Source: Streptomyces sp. NBC_00287 (GTDB lineage: Bacteria; Actinomycetota; Actinomycetes; Streptomycetales; Streptomycetaceae). Taken from it: DNA of 64,000 nt. Below, one piece after another: positions 44,958-58,480 of the stretch (position 1 is its first letter; every line of letters starts with the position of its first letter). The position numbers were made by a program, and so were the translations under genes. Under the pieces are notes generated by a model that was not told the DNA's origin, did no database searches, and was given only the letters and a program-made list of their open reading frames with translations. The stretch is taken from the NCBI RefSeq assembly GCF_036173105.1, contig NZ_CP108053.1:1550001-1614000 (forward strand). The letters run 5' to 3'.

Positions 44958-45695
44958 TCAGGGCAGCCGTACTCCGAGCGCGGTCTTCACGAGCGCGGCG
45001 TGCAGTTTCACCGTGAGCCCCGCCAGCTCCTTGGTACGGGCCTCGGCATGCGCCCTGGTCTGCGGGTTGCGGTGGCGCCTGAGCGGTGCCACGACCTGGT
45101 CCACGAGCCCGGCCTCACGGTCCGCTGCGGCCTTCATCACCCGCAGGTGCCGCGGTTCGATCCCGAACCGCCCCAGCTCGGCGACGAGCGAGGCCACAGT
45201 GACCGCCTCGGCGTCATACGCCCCGTCCGGCAGCGGAGCGATCAGCCCGTACGACTCCCACTCCTCAAGGTCCCGCTCGCCGATCTCGGCGGCGGCCAGC
45301 AGCTCGCTCCGCCCGATCCGAGCAGCCGTGGGAGCCTCGGAGAATTCCGCTACGGCCTCCCCGTCGCGCTGTCGGCCCACGGTGGGCAGGGGTACGGCCT
45401 CGCCCCGCTCCATGGCGTCGAGGTGCTCCCGGATCACCTTCAGGGGCAAATAGTGGTCCCGCTGCATCCTCAGGACATGGCCGAGTCGCTCGACGTCGTC
45501 CGCGCTGAACTTGCGGTACCCCGACGGGGTCCGCTGCGGCTCGACGAGGCCCTCGGACTCCAGGAAACGGATCTTGGAGATGGTGACTTCGGGGAACTCG
45601 TCGCGCAGCACGGTCAGCACCGTGCCGATGCTCATCAGCCCACTGTCCGTGGCGGCGGTGCCGTGTCCGGCACCGCCGCTCGGTGTTTGAAGCAT
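44958..45695 (-). CDS. MerR-type regulator, FtsR/Rv1828-like
   Basis: 245-residue regulator. A short Gly-rich N-terminus precedes MSIGTVLTVLRDEFPEVTIS (HTH helices), KIRFLESEGLVEPQRTPSGY and the linker. A second MerR-like half follows (RIGRSELLAAAEIGERDLEE). The corynebacterial relative FtsR controls ftsZ, and the mycobacterial relative is Rv1828. The ATG is 20 bp downstream of the FHA gene stop with GGAGAAGG before it, so the genes are cotranscribed. Confidence 0.88.
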   Translation of the reverse strand: MLQTPSGGAGHGTAATDSGLMSIGTVLTVLRDEFPEVTISKIRFLESEGLVEPQRTPSGYRKFSADDVERLGHVLRMQRDHYLPLKVIREHLDAMERGEAVPLPTVGRQRDGEAVAEFSEAPTAARIGRSELLAAAEIGERDLEEWESYGLIAPLPDGAYDAEAVTVASLVAELGRFGIEPRHLRVMKAAADREAGLVDQVVAPLRRHRNPQTRAHAEARTKELAGLTVKLHAALVKTALGVRLP

Positions 45696-45715
45696 GGACC
45701 TTCTCCGGGGGAGGG

Positions 45716-46546
45716 TCAGTAGCCTCGCTGGCTCGCGTAGAAGACCAGCCGGTACTTGCCGATCTGCACCTCGTCGCCGTTCGACAGAGCGACCTGGTCG
45801 ATGCGCTCGCGGTTGACGTACGTACCGTTCAGGCTGCCCACGTCGGCCACCGTGAACGAGCCGTCCTGGCTGCGGCGGAACTCCACATGCCGGCGCGAGA
45901 CGGTGACGTCGTCCAGGAAGATGTCGCTCTGCGGGTGACGGCCGGCGGTGGTCAGGTCACCGTCCAGCAGGAAGCGGCTGCCCGAGTTCGGCCCACGGCG
46001 CACCACCAGGAGCGCGGAGCCGAGCGGCAGCGCCTCGACGGCGGCCTGCGCCTCGGGGGACAGCGCCGGCATCTGCGTCTGACCGGTGGCCTCGGCGTCG
46101 TAGGCCTCAAGACCGGAGATGGAGATCGTGGACGTGGTCTCGGACGGACGCTCGGGAACGGCACCCGCCCGCAGCGGAGCACCGCAGTTGGAACAGAAGC
46201 GACTGTTCTCCGCGTTGCGGTTACCGCACCTCGTGCACACCAGGGCCGACATGGACGGATCCTCCTGCCGCGGCTGCCCCGACGGGGCATTGGACGCGTA
46301 CGGGTCGGCGGAGAACCCTCCACCCGTACTTGAGGTTGACGGTTGCCCGAAACCTATGCCTCCGGACTGGGCAGGGTCAACAGACGGCGCGCCCTGACCT
46401 CCGGAAATGTCACCGCCCGGACCACCCACCTGGTCACGGAACAACGGCCGCTGGCCCTCTGCGTCAGGCTGCGCGCGGTGCCGGGCGGTGGCATTTTCGT
46501 TGCCCTGCCGCGCGCTCTTGCCGAACAACTTCGCAAACAACTTCAC
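45716..46546 (-). CDS. garA: FHA-domain protein, GarA/OdhI homologue with zinc ribbon
   Basis: 276-residue FHA protein. A low-complexity Gly/Pro lead (1-100) precedes a CxxC...CxxC zinc ribbon (Cys104, 107, 118, 121), the phosphorylatable SETTST segment (135-140), and a C-terminal FHA domain (about 178-266; AGRHPQSDIFLDDVTVSRRH, NGTYVN). GarA and OdhI carry the same ETTS site, phosphorylated by PknB/PknG to control 2-oxoglutarate dehydrogenase and glutamate metabolism. The N-terminal extension is absent from GarA. The GTG at 46544-46546 has AAGGGG 8 nt upstream. Confidence 0.87.
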   Translation of the reverse strand: MKLFAKLFGKSARQGNENATARHRAQPDAEGQRPLFRDQVGGPGGDISGGQGAPSVDPAQSGGIGFGQPSTSSTGGGFSADPYASNAPSGQPRQEDPSMSALVCTRCGNRNAENSRFCSNCGAPLRAGAVPERPSETTSTISISGLEAYDAEATGQTQMPALSPEAQAAVEALPLGSALLVVRRGPNSGSRFLLDGDLTTAGRHPQSDIFLDDVTVSRRHVEFRRSQDGSFTVADVGSLNGTYVNRERIDQVALSNGDEVQIGKYRLVFYASQRGY

Positions 46547-46736
46547 GGGCGATTCCCCTTGACTGAAACAGACCCGCCCGTGGGGCAGGACGAACCCTGA
46601 CTGCACACTCCGGCCGACCCGGACATCCTCACAACGTCCGTATCCACCAGACAGTTTCCACCACGCACCACCCATTCGGTGCGCCGACCCCCCGCAACCT
46701 CATGCCCTCGCCGGACGTCCCCCATGCACCCCCGAT

Positions 46737-47579
46737 TCACCGCGAGGACGACCGAGCGTAGTCAGGCTGCTCCGCGGCTCGCAAGGCGTCCACAACGATC
46801 TTGTCCGACCGCTCGACGGTGACGGTGGCCTGCTCCTTCTCAAGAGTCTGCACCACGCCTCCAGGGATGTTGAGCGCCGGTTCGAGGTCCTGCGGCTTGC
46901 CGATGACCTTGAAACGATAGGGCGCGTTGATCTTGTTCCCGTCGACGCTCACGGAGTTCCCCGAATCCGTCAGATAGGTACCTGCCACCACGCGTACCCC
47001 GTTCACCTGGATTGCCTCCGCCCCGGCCGCACGCAACTCCTGAATGGCGTCGAGCAGCATGTCCGCTTCGACCGTCCCCTTCGTGTCGTCGATGGTCACC
47101 GTGATGCCGGGTCCCTGTGCGGCCACCGTGCCCGCCAGGATGCCGAGTTGCCGCTCCTTCTCGACCGTCTGCTTTCGAGCCTCCTCGGCCTGGTTCGAGC
47201 TGTTCTCCAGCTCGTCCCGCTGCTTCTCGAGTCCCTGCTTCTCGTCCTCAAGACGCTGTGTACGGTCATCCAGTTCATCGAGGATCCGGACAAGATCCTC
47301 CTGACGCGCGCCGCGCAGGGCGTCGTCCCCGTCGCTGTTGGAGGCGACCTGCACGGCCAGGCCGAAGCCGAGGCCGAACAGCAGCAGGGCGACGATCAGT
47401 TGGGCCCGGGTGACACGCGGCGGCCACAGCCCCTTGACGAGCCGCTGCCGACCGGTGAGCACCGGCTGGGGCTCCGGCTCTTCCCCAGCTGCCTCGGCAG
47501 CCGCGGGCGGGACCTCGTCGGGCAGTTCCTTGCGCAGCCTGTTCTCGGCCGTCTCGTCCTGGTTACTCATCGGCCTCAC
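46737..47579 (-). CDS. DUF881 family membrane protein
   Basis: 280-residue protein: an acidic cytoplasmic N-terminus (1-55), one membrane segment (about 59-80; LIVALLLFGLGFGLAVQV), a coiled coil (about 90-145), and the extracellular DUF881 domain (GPGITVTIDDTKG, AEAIQVNGVRVVAGTYL). Function unknown; it occurs with DUF1290 in many actinobacteria and firmicutes. The GTG start overlaps the preceding TGA; an ATG three codons later is an alternative. Confidence 0.88.
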   Translation of the reverse strand: MRPMSNQDETAENRLRKELPDEVPPAAAEAAGEEPEPQPVLTGRQRLVKGLWPPRVTRAQLIVALLLFGLGFGLAVQVASNSDGDDALRGARQEDLVRILDELDDRTQRLEDEKQGLEKQRDELENSSNQAEEARKQTVEKERQLGILAGTVAAQGPGITVTIDDTKGTVEADMLLDAIQELRAAGAEAIQVNGVRVVAGTYLTDSGNSVSVDGNKINAPYRFKVIGKPQDLEPALNIPGGVVQTLEKEQATVTVERSDKIVVDALRAAEQPDYARSSSR

Positions 47580-47908
47580 GCCCGGAACACATGCCGACGG
47601 ATCGCCGCGGCGTTCGAGAAGATGCGGATGCCGAGGACCACGACGACACCGGTGGACAACTGCGCCCCCACGCCCAGCTTGTCGCCCAGGAACACGATCA
47701 GCGCGGCGACGACCACATTGGACAGGAACGACACCACGAAGACCTTGTCGTCGAAGATGCCGTCGAGCATGGCCCGCAGACCACCGAAGACGGCATCCAG
47801 CGCCGCCACGACGGCGATCGGCAGATAAGGCTCGACGACCGCCGGAACCTCAGGCCGGACCAACAGGCCGGCCACGACTCCCACGACGAGGCCCAGTACG
47901 GCGATCAC
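47576..47908 (-). CDS. DUF1290 small basic membrane protein (Sbp family)
   Basis: 110-residue protein with about three to four hydrophobic helices and a basic C-terminus (SNAAAIRRHVFRA), matching the small basic protein (DUF1290) family. The GTG start overlaps the TGA of the upstream DUF881 gene, and its own stop overlaps the next DUF881 start, so the three are translated together. Confidence 0.88.
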   Translation of the reverse strand: MIAVLGLVVGVVAGLLVRPEVPAVVEPYLPIAVVAALDAVFGGLRAMLDGIFDDKVFVVSFLSNVVVAALIVFLGDKLGVGAQLSTGVVVVLGIRIFSNAAAIRRHVFRA

Positions 47909-48807
47909 GATGTGCCCTTCTCGGTTTTCTCGGTGCTCGGCTGTGCTGTTCGTACGGTCACACTGGGTGCTGCGGGCAGCCGGAGTTCCCCCTCCGTGGA
48001 GATGGCGGTCCGGATGCCGAAGTTCTCCTGCAAGGCATGCAGATACAGCCCGTCGGCACTGTCCTGGAACCTGGTGCTCAGCCGCTCCCCGTCCCCCACC
48101 GCGAGCACCGTGTACGGCGGTACCAGCGGCTTGTTGTCGACCAGTATCGCGTCACCCGCGGCCCTGATCGCGGACAGCGCCGTCAGCCGCTGCCCATTGA
48201 TGGAGATCGCCTCGGCCCCCGACTCCCACAGCCCATTGACCACACGCTGCATGTCCCGGTCGCGCACCCGCCCGGTGTCGGAGAACCCGGACGTCTCGCG
48301 CGGGTCCCCGTCACCACCCCCGGTGGCTTCCTTGGCATCGTTCACCACCAGTTTCACGCCAGGACCGTGTACCTCGACGGCCCCGGAGAGGATGCCCACG
48401 AGCTCGGCCTGCTCGCTGCCGCCGCTCTCCTTGAGCGCCTCGCGCTGGCGCGCGCTCACATCGTCACGCAGCTCGTCGACACTGTCCTCAAGCTTGTCCG
48501 CGGCCTCGGTCTCCTGATCGATCCGGTCGATCAGCTCCTCGCGCTCCTTCGCTACGACGGGGGCCGCGACCCTCGCCTGGGCCGCACCGACCGTGACGAC
48601 GAGGGCAGCCAGCACCAGTCCGGCCGCGAGCCCGAGCTTCGCCCTGAGGGTCTTGGGGAGACCACCGTCCGCCGCCTTCTTCCGGGCCGCCGCCTCGGCG
48701 TATCCGTCGTCGAGGCTGTGATCCATGACGTTGGTGAGCAGCGACATGGATGCATCCGGGCGCGAGGGGCGCGTAGGAGTGCTCCGAACGGGGGGCTGCT
48801 GCGGCAT
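47905..48807 (-). CDS. DUF881 family membrane protein
   Basis: 300-residue protein: a Pro/Ser-rich N-terminus, one membrane segment (about 60-82; LAAGLVLAALVVTVGAAQA), coiled coil, and DUF881 domain (GPGVKLVVNDAKE, GAEAISINGQRLTALSAI). The ATG at 48805-48807 is chosen (MPQQPPV), with no strong ribosome site. It is separated by 107 bp from the upstream manC-like gene and is the first gene of the DUF881-DUF1290-DUF881 trio. Confidence 0.85.
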   Translation of the reverse strand: MPQQPPVRSTPTRPSRPDASMSLLTNVMDHSLDDGYAEAAARKKAADGGLPKTLRAKLGLAAGLVLAALVVTVGAAQARVAAPVVAKEREELIDRIDQETEAADKLEDSVDELRDDVSARQREALKESGGSEQAELVGILSGAVEVHGPGVKLVVNDAKEATGGGDGDPRETSGFSDTGRVRDRDMQRVVNGLWESGAEAISINGQRLTALSAIRAAGDAILVDNKPLVPPYTVLAVGDGERLSTRFQDSADGLYLHALQENFGIRTAISTEGELRLPAAPSVTVRTAQPSTEKTEKGTS

Positions 48808-48914
48808 GCCGCACATCGTCGCACGTCGCGCCCGGTACCTCCGAATGGCCCCACCGGCGTGCCGGACAGGCCCCCTTGGGGACACTTGTCCGGCACGCGC
48901 GCGTGCTGGGGATT

Positions 48915-51410
48915 TCAGCGCCCTGCGCTGTCCACCACTGCCGACCACTCGTCGAGCAGGGCCTGGGCCGAGGCGTCATCGGGCCCCTCCGCCCACAGAT
49001 GGGTGACGGCCTCGGCCGGGTCCGGCAGCACCATCACCCAACGCCCATCGGTCTCCACCACCCGCACACCGTCCGTGGTGTCCACGAAACGGTCGCCGGC
49101 AGCCTCCACGACCCGCCGCATCACGAGCCCCTTGACCGCCCAGGGTGTCGCCAGGTCCCGCTTGAGGACATGCGCCCGCGGAATCCGCGCGTCGATCTGG
49201 CTGAGGGTGAGCTGCGTCCGGGCGACAAGACCGATCAGCCGTACAAAGGCGGCCGAACCGTCGAAGACACCGCTGAACTCCGGGACGATGAACCCGCCCT
49301 TGCCGTCACCGCCGAAGATCGTGGTGTCGTCCCGCCCGACCCGCGTCAGGTCGTCGGGCGAGGTCGTCGTCCACTCCACCTGCGTCCCGTGGTACGCCGC
49401 CACCTGCTCGGCGATCCGGGTGGTGGTCACCGGCAGAGCCACCCGCCCACTGCGTCGCTCCGCGGCCACCAGGTCGAGCATCACAAGCAGCGCACGGTCG
49501 TCCTCGACGATCCGCCCCTTCTCGTCGACCAGGGACAGCCGCTCACCGACGGGATCGAACCGCACCCCGAACGCGGCCCGCGCGGAGGCCACGATCTCCC
49601 CCAGCCGCACCAGCCCCGAACGCCGAGCATCCGCCGTCTCGGTGGGCCTGGACTCGTCCAGACCGGGATTGATGGTCAGCGAGTCCACACCGAGCTTGCC
49701 GAGCAGGCTGGGCAGCACCAGGCCTGCACTTCCGTTGGACGCGTCCACGACGACCTTGAGCCCGGACTCGGCGATCCCGGTCGTGTCCACGTTCCGCAGC
49801 AGCGATCCCGTGTACGAGTCGAACACGCTGGCCGGGAAGTGCAGGTCCCCGATCTCACCGGGGAACGCCCGCCGGTACTCCTGGCGCGCGAACACCCGGT
49901 CCAGCTTGCGCTGGCTGCCTTGCGACAGATCGGCACCCCGACCGTCGAAGAACATGATGTCCACGGAATCCGGCACACCGGGCGTCGTCCGGATCATGAT
50001 CCCGCCGGCGCTACCACGAGCGGTCTGCTGCCGAGCGACGGGCAGCGGTACGTTCTCCAGGTCGCGTACGTCGATGGCGCTCGCCTGGAGCGCCGAGATC
50101 ACCGCCCGCTTCAACGCCCGAGCACCACGGGAGTGGTCACGGGCGGTAGTGACGGTCGACCCCTTCTTGAGGGTCGTCGCATAGGCGCCGGCGAGACGCA
50201 CGGCCAGCTCCGGCGTGATCTCGACATTCAGGATTCCCGAGACCCCACGGGCCCCAAAGAGATGTGCCTGTCCCCTGGACTCCCAGATCACCGACGTATT
50301 GACGAAGGCGCCGGCCTCAATGATCTTGAACGGGTAGACCCGCACATTGCCCTGAATGATCGACTCTTCACCGACGAGGCACTCGTCGCCGATGACAGCA
50401 CCGTCCTCGATTCGAGCCGCACGCATGATGTCGGTGTTCTTGCCGACGACACAGCCCCGAAGGTTGCTGTGCTGCCCGACATACACGTTGTCGTGCACGA
50501 CGGCCTTGTGCAGAAAGGCCCCGCTTTTCACGACGACGTTCGAGCCGATCACGGTGTGCTCGCGGATTTCGGCACCGGCCTCGACCTTGGCGTAGTCCCC
50601 GATGTAGAGCGGACCACGGAGAACAGCGTCGGAATGCACCTCCGCGCCCTCGGCCACCCACACGCCCGGCGAGATCTCGAACCCGTCGAGCTCGACGTCG
50701 ACCTTGCCCTCCAGGACGTCGGCCTGCGCCTTCACATAGCTCTCGTGGGTGCCGACATCCTCCCAGTAGCCCTCCGCGACATACCCGTAGATCGGCTTGC
50801 CCTCCTTCATCAACTGAGGGAAGACATCGCCGGACCAGTCGACGGGCACATCGGCCTCGACATAGTCGAAGACCTCGGGCTCCATGACGTAGATACCGGT
50901 GTTCACCGTGTCCGAGAAGACCTGGCCCCAGGTCGGCTTCTCGAGGAAACGCTCGACCTTGCCTTCCTCGTCGACGATGGTGATTCCGAATTCCAAAGGA
51001 TTCGGCACACGCGTCAGACAGACAGTGACGAGCGCGCCCTTCTCCTTGTGGAAACGGATCAGGTCGGTGAGGTCGAAGTCGGTCAGGGCATCGCCGGAGA
51101 TCACAAGGAAGGCATCGTCCTTCAACGCCTCCTCGGCGTTCTTGACGCTTCCGGCGGTACCGAGTGGCTTCTCCTCGTTGGCATAGCTGAGCTCCATTCC
51201 GAGCTCTTCACCGTCACCGAAGTAGTTCTTGACCAATGAGGCCAGGAACTGGACAGTTACGACGGTCTCGTTCAGCCCATGCCTTTTGAGCAGCCGCAGA
51301 ACGTGCTCCATGATCGGCCGGTTGGCCACCGGCAGGAGCGGCTTGGGCATGCTTGAGGTCATGGGGCGAAGGCGTGTGCCTTCGCCTCCGGCCATCACGA
51401 CGGCCTTCAT
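48915..51410 (-). CDS. Mannose-1-phosphate guanylyltransferase-like fusion protein
   Basis: 831-residue three-part protein. Residues 1-235 are a nucleotidyltransferase (AGGEGTRLRPMTSSMPKPLL signature). Residues about 245-370 are left-handed beta-helix hexapeptide repeats. Residues about 385-830 are a phosphohexomutase-type region. The mutase part lacks the usual active-site Ser loop (RTTPGVP where TASHNP is expected, about 474-480) and the metal loop (FDPVGERL, about 618-625, instead of DGDGDR), so it is probably not a mutase. The nucleotidyltransferase likely makes GDP-mannose or a related NDP-sugar. The gene is 114 bp after cls. Confidence 0.88.
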   Translation of the reverse strand: MKAVVMAGGEGTRLRPMTSSMPKPLLPVANRPIMEHVLRLLKRHGLNETVVTVQFLASLVKNYFGDGEELGMELSYANEEKPLGTAGSVKNAEEALKDDAFLVISGDALTDFDLTDLIRFHKEKGALVTVCLTRVPNPLEFGITIVDEEGKVERFLEKPTWGQVFSDTVNTGIYVMEPEVFDYVEADVPVDWSGDVFPQLMKEGKPIYGYVAEGYWEDVGTHESYVKAQADVLEGKVDVELDGFEISPGVWVAEGAEVHSDAVLRGPLYIGDYAKVEAGAEIREHTVIGSNVVVKSGAFLHKAVVHDNVYVGQHSNLRGCVVGKNTDIMRAARIEDGAVIGDECLVGEESIIQGNVRVYPFKIIEAGAFVNTSVIWESRGQAHLFGARGVSGILNVEITPELAVRLAGAYATTLKKGSTVTTARDHSRGARALKRAVISALQASAIDVRDLENVPLPVARQQTARGSAGGIMIRTTPGVPDSVDIMFFDGRGADLSQGSQRKLDRVFARQEYRRAFPGEIGDLHFPASVFDSYTGSLLRNVDTTGIAESGLKVVVDASNGSAGLVLPSLLGKLGVDSLTINPGLDESRPTETADARRSGLVRLGEIVASARAAFGVRFDPVGERLSLVDEKGRIVEDDRALLVMLDLVAAERRSGRVALPVTTTRIAEQVAAYHGTQVEWTTTSPDDLTRVGRDDTTIFGGDGKGGFIVPEFSGVFDGSAAFVRLIGLVARTQLTLSQIDARIPRAHVLKRDLATPWAVKGLVMRRVVEAAGDRFVDTTDGVRVVETDGRWVMVLPDPAEAVTHLWAEGPDDASAQALLDEWSAVVDSAGR

Positions 51411-51524
51411 GTCGGAAGCGTCCTCCTCGAAGAGACGACGGTCTAGCCGACTTCACCCGTCCAGATTGTCCCGCACTTTTCTGCAGCGGGCCATCGAGCC
51501 GCTGGATCGCATCAGGGGGCGAGT

Positions 51525-52133
51525 TCAATCGGCCATGGTGTCCGCACGGACCAAGCGGCGGACCTGTACCACGTAGAGGACTCCTGCCCACCAGTAGAGC
51601 GTTGTACCCCATCCGGCGAACGCCCATCCGAAAATAGCAGCAAGTGACGGGAGCCACCCGCTTCCGTCGCTGAGCAGGAGCAACGGGAAGGCATACATCA
51701 GGTTGAAAGTAGCCGCCTTCCCCAGGAAGTTCACCTGGGGCGGCGGATAGCCATGACGCCTGAGGATGCCCACCATCACCAGTAGAACCAGTTCTCGCGC
51801 AAGAAGTACGGCAGTCAACCAGATCGGAAGAATCTCGCGCCAGGTCAGTCCGACCAAAGTCGAGAGAATGTAGAGCCGGTCTGCAGCCGGGTCCAGGAGC
51901 CGGCCGAGGTTGCTGATCTGGTTCCAGCGCCGCGCGAGCTTGCCGTCCAGGTAGTCACTGATCCCGCTCAGCATCAGCACCAACAGGGCCCAGCCGTCGC
52001 TCTTCGGCCCTCCGAACTCCGGCCAGAGGATCAGCCACAGAAACACCGGCACACCAACGAGCCGAGCCATGCTGAGGATGTTGGGGATGGTGAGGACCCT
52101 GTCCGTCTGGACACGGGTCTCCTGGACCTCCAC
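51525..52133 (-). CDS. cls: CDP-alcohol phosphatidyltransferase (cardiolipin synthase type)
   Basis: 202-residue membrane enzyme with about five to six hydrophobic segments and the complete CDP-alcohol motif DG-x2-AR-x8-G-x3-D-x3-D, seen as LDGKLARRWNQISNLGRLLD. The S. coelicolor gene at this position has been described as a eukaryote-like cardiolipin synthase, so it may join CDP-diacylglycerol to phosphatidylglycerol. The GTG at 52131-52133 is used because AGGAGG lies 7 nt before it. Confidence 0.88.
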   Translation of the reverse strand: MEVQETRVQTDRVLTIPNILSMARLVGVPVFLWLILWPEFGGPKSDGWALLVLMLSGISDYLDGKLARRWNQISNLGRLLDPAADRLYILSTLVGLTWREILPIWLTAVLLARELVLLVMVGILRRHGYPPPQVNFLGKAATFNLMYAFPLLLLSDGSGWLPSLAAIFGWAFAGWGTTLYWWAGVLYVVQVRRLVRADTMAD

Positions 52134-52190
52134 CCGGGGGCCTCCTGAGGGAAACGTGCGAACGATGCCCCCTGACCTTACCCCAACGCA

Positions 52191-52233
52191 AAAAAGCTCT
52201 GGCCCCTGGGCAGTATGCCCAAGAGCCAGAGCT
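52191..52233 (-). terminator. rrn operon terminator
   Basis: Hairpin with CCAGAGCT (52226-52233) and AGCTCTGG (52195-52202) as the outer stem, followed on the minus strand by a TTTTTTGCG tract. It starts 12 bp beyond the 5S rRNA 3' end, so it ends the rrn transcript. Confidence 0.85.
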
Positions 52234-52244
52234 GTAAAAGGAGT

Positions 52245-52361
52245 TCGGCGGCGTCCTACTCTCCCACAGGGTCCCCCCTGCAGTACCATCGGCGCTGTAA
52301 GGCTTAGCTTCCGGGTTCGGAATGTAACCGGGCGTTTCCCTCACGCTATGACCACCGAAAC
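52245..52361 (-). rRNA. rrf: 5S ribosomal RNA
   Basis: About 117 nt. It begins GTTTCGGTGGTCATAGCGTG and contains the conserved CATTCCGAACCCGGAAGCTA and GAGAGTAGGACGCCGCCGAA. The exact ends may shift by a few bases. It is the last gene of the rrn operon. Confidence 0.95.
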
Positions 52362-52443
52362 ACTATGAAACTGACAACCGGGCCATGTGTGGCACATGGG
52401 GCTGTTCGTGGTTTCAGAACCAACACAGTGGACGCGAGCAACT

Positions 52444-57397
<4,954 letters not shown>

Positions 57398-57720
57398 ATG
57401 TTTACCGGTAATCCGGTTGACACCACGAGAGCGGTGCGAGAGGAGGAATAATCCCCTCGCACACAGCGTCCTCGCTGTGTTATTTCAAAGGAACCTCGAC
57501 CATCGGAGTATTCCGACGGACGGGGTATCAACATATCTGGCGTTGACTTTTGGCACGCTGTTGAGTTCTCAAGGAACGGTCGCTTCCTTTGTACTCACCC
57601 TCGCGGGCTTTCCTCCGGGCTTCCCTTCGGTGTTTCCAAACTCTATCAGGGTTTTTCCGACTCCCTGACCACTATCCTGCGGGCATGCAGAAAGTGACCC
57701 CGAGATAGGATCTGACAAGT
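57398..57720 (-). promoter_or_regulatory. rrn leader and promoter region
   Basis: Upstream of 16S the minus strand reads the typical Streptomyces rrn leader: a TAGAGT -10 hexamer at 57640-57645 with TCAGGG about 17 bp upstream, and the conserved CTTGAGAACTCAACAGCGTG box about 70 bp further on. A second possible promoter lies near 57685. The rest of this span shows no gene; a palindrome-like stem at 57450-57480 (CACAGCGAGGACGCTGTG) belongs to the leader RNA. Confidence 0.7.
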
Positions 57721-57822
57721 TGGGTGCTGCCAGGCAAAGACGCTTGGTTCGCGTCGCTCAGCCTCAAGCAGGAGTACGACTGTACACGGGGCCGTGGAGC
57801 GGGTGCAAATCGTTTGGGGTTA

Positions 57823-57834
57823 TGGTCTAGACCA
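57823..57834. promoter_or_regulatory. DasR-type operator (dre) before crr
   Basis: TGGTCTAGACCA is a perfect 12-bp palindrome that matches the core of the DasR consensus (TGGTCTAGACCA). It lies about 118 bp before the crr start, in the region between the rrn operon and crr. DasR, a GlcN-6-P-responsive GntR regulator, is known to control crr-ptsI in S. coelicolor. Confidence 0.88.
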
Positions 57835-57951
57835 CCGGACGGCTCCTCTCAAACGGAACCCGTACTTCATATGACATACCCTGCTGAACAGTGCGCCGTC
57901 CGGTACAGGCAGTGACGGCCCATATGAATCTCCACCCCTGGGAGGCTTCCC

Positions 57952-58401
57952 ATGACCACCGTGACGTCCCCGCTCGCAGGACGCGCCATCGGACTGGCGG
58001 CAGTGCCGGATCCAGTCTTCTCCGGGGCCATGGTCGGCCCGGGTACAGCGATCGACCCCGTCCGTGAGCCTTCCGAGGCCGTATCCCCCGTGGACGGAGT
58101 CATCGTTTCCCTTCACCCACACGCGTTCGTAGTAGTGGACGAGCAGGGCCACGGCGTTCTCACTCACCTGGGTATCGACACCGTGCAGCTCAACGGCGAA
58201 GGCTTCGAGCTGCTCGTGAACAAGGGCGACACCGTGACCCGCGGCCAGAGCGTGGTGCGCTGGGACCCGGCCGCCGTCGAGGCCGCCGGAAAGTCTCCGG
58301 TATGCCCGATCGTCGCCCTTGAGGCCACCGCCGAGGCCCTTGCCGATCTCCGTGACGAGGGCGATGTGAAGGCCGGCGACAGCCTCTTCCTCTGGAAGTG
58401 A
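57952..58401 (+). CDS. crr: PTS glucose-type IIA component (IIA-Crr)
   Basis: 149-residue soluble phosphotransferase protein. The phosphorylated His is His72 in LTHLGIDTV, and the second active-site His is in LHPHAFVVV (about 55-57). It passes phosphate from HPr to IIB of sugar permeases. GGGAGG lies 7 nt before the ATG. It forms an operon with ptsI, 79 bp downstream, with a DasR site upstream. Confidence 0.95.
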   Translation: MTTVTSPLAGRAIGLAAVPDPVFSGAMVGPGTAIDPVREPSEAVSPVDGVIVSLHPHAFVVVDEQGHGVLTHLGIDTVQLNGEGFELLVNKGDTVTRGQSVVRWDPAAVEAAGKSPVCPIVALEATAEALADLRDEGDVKAGDSLFLWK

Positions 58402-58444
58402 CGTCAGCGCCGTCCGGTGACGGCAAGTAGGGACAACCATCGCG

Positions 58445-58461
58445 GCGGCGGGACCCGCCGC
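58445..58461 (+). other. Hairpin between crr and ptsI
   Basis: GCGGCGGG-A-CCCGCCGC (58445-58461) is a perfect 8-bp-arm palindrome, 20 bp upstream of the ptsI start. It may set the ptsI:crr ratio by RNA stability or translation; no U tract follows, so full termination is unlikely. Confidence 0.5.
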
Positions 58462-58480
58462 ACTAACGGAGACGGGTGAG

